DNA of 64,000 nucleotides from Paraphysomonas bandaiensis (taxonomy: Eukaryota; Chrysophyceae). Position numbers and translations under genes: made by a program. Of the stretch, positions 35,701 through 45,445 are shown in pieces. The number at the start of each line of letters is the position of its first letter. The stretch's first letter is position 1. The notes under the pieces were generated by a model. It searched no databases and was not told the origin of the DNA. It saw only the letters and a program-made list of their open reading frames with translations. Where the stretch lies: the NCBI GenBank assembly GCA_965644295.1, contig CBFFRP010000111.1, positions 1 to 64,000 on the forward strand. The letters run 5' to 3'.

Positions 35701-38700
35701 TTGTGCTGCTGATTCGAAGAGTGAGGGAGTGGAGGTTATGACTGGTAGTTCAGATCAAATATCACGTTCTGTGGTGGAATCTGTGAGTGTGGAAAATGGT
35801 GTGAACATGTCAGGTGTTTCTGCTGCTGATTCGAAGAGTGAGGGAGTGGAGGTGACGACTGGTAGTTCAGATCAAATATCACGTTCTGTGGTGGAATCTG
35901 TGAGTGTGGGAAATGGTGTGGACATGTCAGGTGTTTCTGCTGCTGATTCGAAGAGTGAGGGAATGGAGGTGGTGACTGGTAGTTCAGATCAAATATCACG
36001 TTCTGTGGTGGAATCTGTGAGTGTGGGAAATGGTGTGGACATGTCAGGTGTTTCTGCTGCTGATTCAAAGAATGGTAATTTTGCTGAGAAGGACTACCAT
36101 GCTCTGGTTCTGAATGGAAGTTCTAATGGCGAAATGTGTACTGTATCAGTTGTTGATCAGTCAGGACCTGAGAAAACAATATCAGATCTTGGAGCTGGAA
36201 GTGTTCCCTCGGGTGTGATGTCTGGTACCCCATTATCTGTTCCCCCTCAGACAGCTAAGTCCATTGTGCAGAACAGTGCATCTTGCTCCAATGTTATTGA
36301 TGATAAAGTCCCATTTGCTGAATCGTCGAAAAGCGAAAGTAAAAATGCGGATGGTATAGGAAAGAGTTCTAACAATGCTGGGGGAGCTAGTGGTGTTAGT
36401 GAAGCTGCGGTAAAGCCGAAACGAAGGCGCACGGCGAAGTCTGCCCGGACATCTGTGCCTACCTCCCACAGTCAGACTGTTAATAAAAGTGTGCCACAAT
36501 CGAACCCTAGAAGACTTGCCGAAAAGTTTCTCCCTATTCTGGACTACTCGGTGAACACGAGGATAAGGGACGAGGAACTTCGCTTTACGCGTGAAGTGCC
36601 AAAATTAGAGTCTTTATTTCATACGTCATGTAGAACCGTCCATGACCCCACTATGTTGTACTATTGTTCTGGGGGTTGGATGCTTTCTCCTTCACGTGAG
36701 GCAACTACATTGTGTGAAACAGAAATAAGCTCGTGCGTGCAGTGGAGACCTGTGGCCATTTGTTTGTTCTGTAAAGACGGTCATGAAGATTCTACAGTAG
36801 GGAGGCTGCTACCCATGCCATCTGGGACCCGATGGGCACATGTCAACTGTTTGCGGGTTTCGCGTGGTGTTAGAGAGACAAGTGAAGGGTATCTGGAAGG
36901 CGTTGAGGAAGCAATCCTACGGTAAGCTTAGGGTTACAGAGCGAAACTAAGTTATTTGTCCTGAGAAATATTCTGTGTTCAGATACAGTGATGTAATATG
37001 CACTCATTGTAACGTTGCGGGTGCGTCGATTGCTTGTGAACGACGAGGGTGTGAGAACCGGTTTCACTTTAGGTGTGCACTCGCATGCGATTGTGGCTTC
37101 AAGGAGCTGAAACAGGTATACCTGGATTTCGATTGTATATATGGCTTTCACTTTTTTATGCAGACCACTGAGTCCGATAAAAGCGATGAGTGTAGTGTGT
37201 TGTGGAGGACTAAAGTCGTTGTGAATTGCAATGTTCACAAGAAGACAGGTTTTAAAACGTTGAGGACTTATTTTTGTTATAATGCTTGTTCAGAACCTAT
37301 AAAATATCGCCGTGACCTAGACTGTGTACGAAACCCACTGAGGTGTCTGCGAGTTGAAAATGAAGACGTGAAAAGTAGAGCATACCCTGAGAAGTGGAAT
37401 AATACAGTGCAAGCACTGAAGTCAGGTGGGGTTGCTCTGCGTATTGGGACGTTGACTATCCATCGTCTCGGTACCCTCAGTTTTGAAACACCTGGTCACC
37501 ATACAGTTGATTATATATACCCTGTTGGGTTTCGGTCAACGAGAATTTTCTGGTCGATGAAAGTACCAAATCGTAGAACGTTATACACATTCGAGGTCTG
37601 CTTATGATGCATTCTCTTGTCACTGTGGCTGATATATGAGTTGTGTGGTCCGCAGATTCAATCTAATGAGTATGATGAGACCAATCAGTTTCAGAAGCTT
37701 CTCTATCCAGTACCGAGGTTCGTTGTTGCTGCATCCGACCAACCGGGCGAGTACATGTCGTCGAGGTTCGTTCATGTCTCACCACATGCTCTGTATTCCT
37801 TTGGTTATTCTAGATTTTCAGGTCGATTGGGGAATTGTATGACCGGATAATCACCGCGGTTTGGAAATGCAATAGTGCTGGGCCCCACTTGGCGTATGAC
37901 ATCACCAGTAATTCGTCGCTCACTCTTTCCAGGTCGCTTTTTGGTCATTCGGCTCAGCATTTTTTTGGTGTTGGTGTAGATATTGTTCGATATGCGATTG
38001 AGATTCTTCCTGAGACTCTTGCAACAATAGTACCTATGTGTTTTTTCAGCTCTTATCCTCTATGTCACATGATTCCTCAGTATAAGCCCAGATTTCATAT
38101 TCCGCAGAAGGTATGAGTATTTGCGCATTTTGTGATTAGTTGTTATGAATGTCGTAGCCCCAGCTCCAGGAAGTTCTTCGGCGACGAACACAGCATCGGT
38201 TAGTTACTCGGAAAAACCTTCTTGGTAGTTGTCGTGCCGAGGGTTATATTAGCAACAAGAGACAAATACTAGGTAGAAGGGTGAGAAACCTTGCCAAGGC
38301 CATAGGAGATGGTTCTGGTGCAATTCGAAGGAGTGGGAAAGCCAGTTTTCCTGGAGACACGGAAGACGACGATGATGTTCTTGAGAACGCCCGGAAGAAA
38401 TCAAGGTTTGTTTCAGCGACTGATAGGCTGTGTATTTGTGAGGCATGTGCGCTTCGTAATTTGTAATTTCCATTAAATTGTAAATGTACATATTTTTGAA
38501 ATGGAAGTGATATAGTATGAAGGTTGGAGTCTAAGTACAAAGAGCTTGCTACTACCTACGTTATTGATCCAACTGCGAAACTTTCTGTTCGTCGGTCAGA
38601 TATACACGGTTGGGGCTTGTTCGCGACTTCTGAGTTCCCCAAGGATTCTATGGTAGTGGAGTACATCGGTGAAAAGATAAGACAAGCTGTAGCTGATATG

Positions 38701-39172
38701 AGGGAAGAGCAATACGAGCGTGAAGGCTTGGGAAGTTGCTACTTATTCAGACAAGACAAATTAAATATTATCGATGCGACTAGGACTGGTGGGATGGCCA
38801 GGTACCGTGTTTGTGATATATTGCTGTAAACTTGAGTACCCTGTACATGATTTTTTGTTCATTTTGTTATTTGATGTTAGGTTTATCAATCACTGCTGTC
38901 AGCCGAACGCTTACGCTCGAGTAATATCCACTTCAAAAGTCATACCAGATAGTGATCCATCTGAATTAGTGATGTCTCGTTATCCAACTAATGTGGAGGA
39001 CTTCACGTCTTTGGATGACCCCGATACTATCGAAGATAAACATATCGTTATATTCGCCGCACGTACTATTCACCCTGGTGAAGAAATTACTTATGATTAC
39101 AAATTTCCAATCGAAGAAACGAAGCTTAGGTGTTTTTGTGGGGCCCCCAGGTGCCAGGGAACGATGAATTGA
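29769..39172 (+). CDS. MLL/trithorax-type histone H3K4 methyltransferase with thirteen 39-aa repeats
   Basis: Fourteen exons (29769-29880, 29926-30584, 30679-31309, 31404-31675, 31781-33776, 33829-34085, 34136-36921, 36983-37115, 37164-37595, 37656-37765, 37822-38110, 38158-38405, 38523-38801, 38881-39172) join in phase to 2831 aa. Domain order: basic N-terminus, Tudor-like (~99-145), PHD (~418-465), further Cys-rich finger, bromodomain (~618-700; N-P-M-D-L-S-T-M), PHD cluster (~856-1092), 13 repeats (~1445-1951), extended PHD (~2182-2282), FYRN (~2375-2425; Y-I-Y-P-V-G-F), FYRC, SET (~2665-2800; H-G-W-G-L-F, N-H-C-C-Q-P-N, Y-D-Y) and post-SET (C-F-C-G-A-P-R-C). This is MLL1-4/Trx composition, so it should methylate H3K4 at active chromatin in a COMPASS-like complex. 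Key SET residues appear intact. Confidence 0.92.
34541..36061 (+). repeat. Thirteen tandem 117-bp coding repeats inside the MLL-type gene
   Basis: Units start at 34541, 34658, 34775 and every 117 bp to 35945; a truncated fourteenth follows at 36062. Each encodes 39 residues of Ser/Val/acid-rich sequence beginning A-D-S-K-S-E-G. Units differ by only a few substitutions (E/A at position 6, M/V, T-T/V-T/M-T, R/H, N/D), which are shuffled among units. Length is an exact multiple of three, so copy-number change keeps the frame. Confidence 0.97.
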
Positions 39173-41038
39173 AGATATAGTATTATGCTAGCGAAAACTG
39201 AATTTTCTAGATGTTTTTATAAACTATAAATAGCAATAGTATGATAGTCAGCAGGGTGCAATTGGCATTCTAATATTTCCTGCTTGTCAATCGTGAAGTA
39301 TTGGCGTGTTGTATTGATTCTTTGCGTGTACATGTCAGGGGCATTTCAAGAGTATACATGGTATCTAGAATACTGACAGAACTACATACAATAAGTGAGG
39401 GATACGTGGACTCGCTCTACAGAGCTAGGACCTGGTGGATGAGATTAGGAGTAGATGGGAAAAGAGGTTTGTGGGCTTCTAAAGAGACATTAATGAAGAA
39501 TAAAGATGTGGTCAATAGCCATCGAACATCGACATCTCTGACTACAGATCCAACTATGGCTTATATTTTCCACCCGATATACTTCCCTACGGTTAAAACA
39601 CCTTGTACTCCTACAAATCTACCCTGTCTATCTGTACATTCGTCATGTTTACATTCCTTACTCGGTCCTGCGTCGTGAATGTTAGAAAATGACATAACTG
39701 AACAATATTTTCAGTCTAAACTTAGATTAGTAGTTAGATGCACATAGTAACATATAATCAACTTATGATAAGCATTTGTCATTCACTGTATATCTACACT
39801 ACCCATCATTTCCATATCACGATGCTATACTGTCAATATATTTCAGTTCCACTACTATGACTGCTATATCCACTTCTGTATTCTTCCAATAGCAGTCATA
39901 AATTCCAATACAGCTTTTAATTGCTCTCAAAAAGCAAAACTTAACATTCAACTCCACTATATGTGTAGTACTGTAGTACTTGACCCTCAATAAAGTCGGA
40001 CGCGCACCTCTTTGTGATGTTCTGGGGCAAAAGTAACGGAGATATTTCTCCGCCGGGAAACGGGAAACTAACGTGAACTGAATATGTCGTTAGCAGTCAG
40101 CAGATACAGTTCTGCCCACTCATAGCCAAATGCTTGTGTGGTACAAGGCAGGGCATGGCAACCATTAGTGGCCCATTAATGTCAGTCCAGTTGCCGGCAA
40201 TTACAACAGCATTAATGAAAAATGTCCTGGCAATTATTATGGCATTACCATTAATGTCGCTACCATTAACGGTTACCAGGCCCTGGTGCAAGGTACAAGG
40301 GACACAAATAGGTGTAGCTTGTGTAGACCTCTTTGGGCCTTGACGAAAAAATAGGCATCCGGGAATGGGCCCACTTCAAGGACATCCGGGGTTTGGGATG
40401 CCTACTGAAGTCAAGAGTCTGGGCTGTTCACCTTAAGGACTAAAAAATCCTGAAGTCAGCAGATATCAGATATATCAACATTCTGCTTGCTCACTGCGTT
40501 TGCTTTGAGTGATAGAGCAAAAGTGGTTGTACCTTGGTGCTTGCGGTGACGCACAAGCCGCTTTCGTAGCGCTAACGCGCAAACTAGTAGACTAGTAGGA
40601 TATCAGAGTTAAGTACTGACTCTTCAACGCCTACTGCTAACAATAGTACATTCACTACTGTAGGATATTATAGGGTAAGCACGTATGGAGTAGAGTGAAG
40701 TACAGTTGGATAACACGAGAGAGTTATGTGTTATGCAAGTACAGAAAGCCGCTAAACCGGCAAGTTCAGTAAATTTGAATATCAATTCGTATGCAAATAC
40801 AATTAGTCCTTTTATAAGCATCGTTCTTACCAGCATGATTATTCAATTTCGTATAGTACTTTTTATTTATATCAAAAATTATATCAAGAAATGACCCTTA
40901 TAATTGTAATAATCAACTGATGCTTGTTATGAACTATGAGCATGCGTGACCACGATGCAATGCAAGCAAAGAATTTATAGGTTTAAACTGCATTATAGTG
41001 ATAGTTTCAGCCTTCGGAGAGAATGGCTGTGACAGGCA
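39173..41038. other. Convergent gap with dispersed repeats
   Basis: No gene is supported in 1.87 kb. It contains a segment shared with 19266-19346 (at 39876-39949), the fullest copy of the short inverted-repeat family (40149-40285) and a segment shared with 18734-18775 (at 40524-40560). A 125-codon frame at 39301-39678 starts with TTG and has no recognisable domain. Confidence 0.6.
40149..40285 (+). mobile_element. MITE-like element, 137 bp, with about 22-bp terminal inverted repeats
   Basis: The left end CAGGGCATGGCAACCATTAGTG and the reverse complement of the right end (CAGGGCCTGGTAACCGTTAATG) match at most positions. Internal blocks (GTCC(A/T)G..GGCAATTA) occur twice. Related pieces lie at 18411-18513 and 27748-27822. 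No transposase is encoded. A near-repeat of GGTACAAG flanks the element, but a clean target-site duplication was not established. Confidence 0.65.
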
Positions 41039-42496
41039 TTAAACAAAGCGGCCTCCAAATCTTTTTAGGTGTTTCGTTGTTTGGGCAATTCCGTTTTTGA
41101 TGATGACCTTATGAACAGCTGCCTGCCATCTGCGCACAGCAACTTTCCGGGGAGCTGTCTTACCACCCTTAGGTGAAGCCACCTTTTTTAAGGTTTTAAC
41201 TGTATCATTGATGATATACACAATTTTTTCAGCCTTCGCGGTCATATCCTGAATCTCCGCGTGCATATCCGATATCGATTGCATAGTACTGGATATCTCC
41301 TCTGAAGAGGACACACGGCGGCGAACGACTTTCACTGGAACAACTTCTGACGGAATATTAGATAATATTTCGATAGTTTTCCCGTCGTAGGATGTACTGA
41401 AAGAAAGTGTTTTACATAGCTCGCCGTCACTTTGAGTGGTGGAAGATAACTGGAGGCGGGATAGTAGCATAGAGGACATCAATAGACGACGCTCTTCGTC
41501 AACAAGCATGTTACGCAGAGCACGAGTCAAGGGTACACCTTCTTGTTCTTCTACAGCTTTTTCTCGCTCCTGGACTTTTGCTTCTAACACATCCACCCCT
41601 ATACACTCCAGTAAGCGGGGCTCGCTGACGTATAATCGGGGCAATTCAACTCCCTTCGCCTGATCGAACCCAATGATTTCAACGCATTTCGGGCTAATAT
41701 GTAGGTATAAAAGAATGTCGATATTATCTTTGGAGCGCCAGAAAAATTTACTCCCGCTGTATAGCTCGTAACATCTTGAATTGGGCTCAACTTGTTTGCT
41801 ACTTCCAGGACGACTCATCGATTGCTCCAAACATTCCATGTTGGATGCGTGAAGACTCTAAGTAAGTAGTGTCAGAATTCTATTTAAAATTGAAAGCAGC
41901 ACCTACCGAGTACTTAATATGATTGTTCAGTTTTTCAGGAGTAGAAAAGACCATCTTACAGAGCAAACATGCGGGCTGGTCATGTACGGAGTCCCAGGAA
42001 TCTAAGGCAAACTCATTATATAAATACATTTTCATTGGCATGTGAACTTACCGTTAGCTTCACTTCCAACATTCCGTTGAGCTGTTGATGAAAGCGTTGG
42101 CACAGAGGAAGATTCACCAAGAGACTGTGCCTTAGTTTTCATAGCATCTTTCTTCTTATTAGATGCACTCGACTCAGCAGTAGGCAGCTCATCGAATGAT
42201 CTATTACGAGCATGTGATATTTTCCTGTTATTCGTTGGTTTAGGTGGTTTAGTAACTGGATCTTCTGGTCGTTGTTCTGCATGAGAGATTCCTCTTCCTA
42301 GTGGTTTAGATCTCGATAGAATTCTAGCAGGAGGTACAGTCATATCTCTGAGAGATCTCTGATAGATCTCTGACAGAGATGAGAGTGACTCTTCATCACT
42401 TAATCCATTCGTTTTACATCTTTCATATTCTTGTTTTATTAAACGTGCAATTTCAGCACTTTGTTTTGGTGATAATGAACTTGTTCCTCCTCCCAT
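41039..42496 (-). CDS. C2H2 zinc-finger protein with possible N-myristoylation signal (452 aa)
   Basis: Three exons (42496-42052, 42001-41907, 41857-41039) join in phase. The N-terminus M-G-G-G-T-S fits the N-myristoylation consensus (Gly2, small residue at 6). A disordered Ser/Pro/Lys-rich region follows to about residue 148. Across exons 2 and 3 lies a single C2H2 finger (C-L-L-C, then H-I-K-Y-S-S-L-H). Residues ~200-400 include a beta-like segment (Y-E-L-Y-S-G-S-K-F-F-W-R) and a helical, probably coiled-coil stretch (E-E-Q-E-G, M-H-A-E-I-Q-D-M-T-A-K-A-E-K). The C-terminus is basic. The family is not recognised. Membrane association through myristate is an inference. Confidence 0.6.
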
Positions 42497-43202
42497 CTAG
42501 ACGTGTATGTATGTATGTATGTACTTGATAGTGTCTCTATTAACACAGAGAGACACAGAGAGATGTGAAGGATAAGGATGATTGAAACGGAACTAGAGAG
42601 TGTTGAGATGATTGTGGAGATGGAGAGGAGAAGGCATGGAATTCTTGTGAAAAGATCTCAACCTCAACGGAAGGAGAGACAAAATATGCCAATAGAACAA
42701 AATTTGGTTGATGTATTTGTACACCACTGGACACCAACTGTACCTATACACACATACATACATACCTGCATACATACATACATACATACATACATACATA
42801 CATACATACATACATACATACATACATACATACATACATACATACATACATACATACATACATACATACATACATACATACATACATACATACATACATA
42901 CATACATACATACATACATACATACATACATACATACATACATACATACATACATACATACATACATACATACATACATACATACATACATACATACATA
43001 CATACATACATACATACATACGTACATACATACATACATACATACATACATACATACATACATACATACATACATACATACATACATACATACATACATA
43101 CATACATACATACATACATACATACATACATACATACATACATACATACATACATACATACATACATACATACATACATACATACATACATACATACATA
43201 CA

Positions 43203-43233
<31 letters not shown>

Positions 43234-43370
43234 CTCTCAGTATCTTCCGAGTGCTTCTTCGTGTTCTGGTATTGCGGTCTGTGTGTGTGTTTGTTCGTAT
43301 GTATTACGGCGCTGTAGTCGTGTGTTAACTCCCGTCGTTTCATGTGTATGAGGCTCTTCTCTCTGCAGTG
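42497..43370. promoter_or_regulatory. Divergent spacer carrying the longest microsatellite
   Basis: The 874-bp spacer between the zinc-finger gene (-) and threonine aldolase (+) is more than half (CATA)n. Promoter role is inferred from position. Confidence 0.35.
42748..43232. repeat. (CATA)n microsatellite, about 485 bp
   Basis: About 120 copies of CATA, interrupted by CTGCATAC near 42766 and by one CGTA at about 43021. It opens long meaningless frames on both strands. Confidence 0.97.
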
Positions 43371-44686
43371 ATGAGCATAGCAGCAATGCACTCACGTGCT
43401 AATTCACTTGCAGTTCTCTCAGAATGTTATTACCGGAGTACAGTTTTGATGCGTATATCAACATGCTGGAAGAGAGCGTGCAGCTCTGTCAGATTGATTG
43501 ACTTGAGAAGCGACACAGTAACTCAACCAACGCCTAAGATGCGTGAGTTAATTGCAGCTGCAGTTGTTGGAGATGACGTGTATGAGGAAGACCCGACTGT
43601 TAAAGCATTAGAGAATGAGGTGGGCTCTCTGCTAAACATGGAGTCTGCTCTATATTTTCCCACTGGCACAATGTCTAACTTAGCGGCAGGTCAGTAATTG
43701 ATCTTCTTATCATTGTTAAGAATGTATGTTCGTACTCGTTGTTTAATTGATCTGATAATGATGCATTCCTGTTAGTGTTTTCTTGGTGTGACCGCAGAGG
43801 AGCTGAAATGATTGTGGGAAACAGGAGTCACCTTTTCATGGACGAACAGGGCGGAGCAGCTCAATATGGAGGTGTATCGTCCATGCCACAGCAGACCATT
43901 GAAAACGGGACTTGGTGTGTAGATACCATGGAATCCAGCATCCGTAAAGCTCGTCTCCATAACCCTATCACCTGCCTGATAGCTCTCGAAAATACTCATG
44001 CCAAGTGTGGAGGAAGGATTGTACCCCAATCCTTCGTTGAGCATGTAGGAACAGTGGCAGCTGCACATAATATTCCACTACATATGGATGGATCTCGTAT
44101 TTGGCATGCTGCAATAGAGGGGGAGGTTCCTGTTAGCGCCCTAACAGCTAGTGCTACGTCGGTTTCTGTTTGTCTTTCCAAGGGTCTTGGTGCACCGATG
44201 GGCTCAGTTCTGGCAGGACCTGATGAGTTCATTCGTAGAGCGAAGAGGGTGCGAAAGGGAATGGGAGGTGGTATGAGGCAGGTGGGGCATATGGCAGCTG
44301 CTGGGTTGGAAGCATTACGGTACTACAAGGAAAGCTGCAAGGCCTCCCACATTAGCAAGACAGCTCATAATCGTAGCGAGGTCACTGAAACAAGAGGGGT
44401 GAATCTTGGTGCTGATCATAGAAGGGCTAAAGATTTAGGTGTTGGTGTAGGAAGTGTGGATGGATTTTGGGTAGATAACTCGACAGTAGAAACTAATATA
44501 GTACTAGTGAGAGTAGATAGCGATAGATTCACAGCTGCAGATATTGTTCAAGAGCTACGTGCCCACGGAATACTATGCGTGCAAGCAGGACTAAATGTTG
44601 TTCGTTTAGTTACACACATGGATATATCTGATGCGGATATTGATTCTGTCATAACAGCTTTTCATCTTATCAACAATTCCAAATAA
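43371..44686 (+). CDS. Low-specificity L-threonine aldolase (PLP enzyme)
   Basis: Two exons (43371-43689 and 43776-44686; 86-bp intron) join in phase to 409 aa. Landmarks are D-L-R-S-D-T-V-T near residue 43, [16 protein letters not shown], and the PLP lysine in S-K-G-L-G-A-P. The family cleaves L-threonine (or allo-threonine) to glycine and acetaldehyde. The ~40 residues before the conserved start are rich in Arg, Ser and Leu with few acids, compatible with an organelle targeting peptide. An inserted polar loop (~300-330, S-K-T-A-H-N-R-S-E) is longer than I expect for the family. The start ATG is the first in this frame. Confidence 0.92.
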
Positions 44687-45147
44687 TTGGCGATAAATGT
44701 TGGATTGATTATTGGAATTCATCTTGAGTTTTTTTTGTATGTGTTTTGTAAATGTAAATCACTAATATCTCAAGGTGTGATCCATTTCGCTTGGAAATTC
44801 TTCGAAATGTACGTGGTGTAGTTCATTTACAGGTGTAGAAATTATTGCGTTTCAACTATATTTGATATTCGTTTGCTGCGAACTACTTTTCTCTATTTGT
44901 AGTAAATGTTAATTTGGTTGGAATGGTGTTTATATACCTTTCATCTTTCATTAATATAGCACTACGACATGGATATCGATAGTCATCATTATAAAAGAAA
45001 ATGGCTAGACGGATGTAGTGGCAATAGCAATTTGTTACTGTAGAAATGCAAGCTGAACTTTGAGTAAAGCTCTCCTGCAACATTGATTAGTTCATATCCT
45101 TTCGACAGTTTATATGATGACGCAACAGATACCGTCATAAAATAGGT
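44687..45147. other. Intergenic region before the copia element
   Basis: 3' flank of the threonine aldolase gene. No gene, repeat or RNA was recognised. It ends at the 5-bp target-site duplication of the copia insertion. Confidence 0.6.
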
Positions 45148-45152
45148 GTAAG

Positions 45153-45445
45153 TATTAGAATATGGACTGTATCCTAGTATATTCAATGTGGTACTTGAAG
45201 ACAATGTACGAGAATACAGTGAAGTATGGTGATGTGTAGATGCTGTTATGATATTGAGAAAACTGAAATAGTTTGCTCTTTCAAGATATGTTTAGTAGCG
45301 AAAGGTCTACAGAAGTAGTGATTTATGCATGGCACAAAACGAGCTTGTGTTGTTTAACACAATTCGTGTAAACGATATTAATAAATCTATCTAGTCTAAC
45401 AACTTAATCTCTCTTTGATCTAAGTAAAATGAGCATTTCCCAACA
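45153..45445 (+). repeat. 5' LTR of the copia element (293 bp)
   Basis: It starts TATTAGAATATGG and ends TTTCCCAACA, with an imperfect TG..CA-type end pair (TATTAG / CCAACA). The gag-pol start codon ATG (45429) lies within its last 17 bp. Confidence 0.95.

Noticed and set aside
34541-36061. Possible CRISPR-like array
   Set aside because: Units are contiguous 117-bp in-frame coding repeats without spacers, in a spliced eukaryotic gene.
34533-36068. Antisense repeated frames (S-N-Q-Q-Q-K-H-L-T-C type) across the MLL-type repeat array
   Set aside because: They are the mirror of the 117-bp coding repeats, broken by stops, with no start or splice support.
39301-39678. 125-codon open frame downstream of the MLL-type gene
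   Set aside because: It starts with TTG, has no recognisable motif and lies in the 3' flank; similar lengths arise by chance.
42593-43391. Long open frames of Met-Tyr-Val-Cys or His-Thr-Tyr-Ile on both strands
   Set aside because: They are translations of the (CATA)n/(TATG)n microsatellites; every frame is open because the unit has no stop codon.
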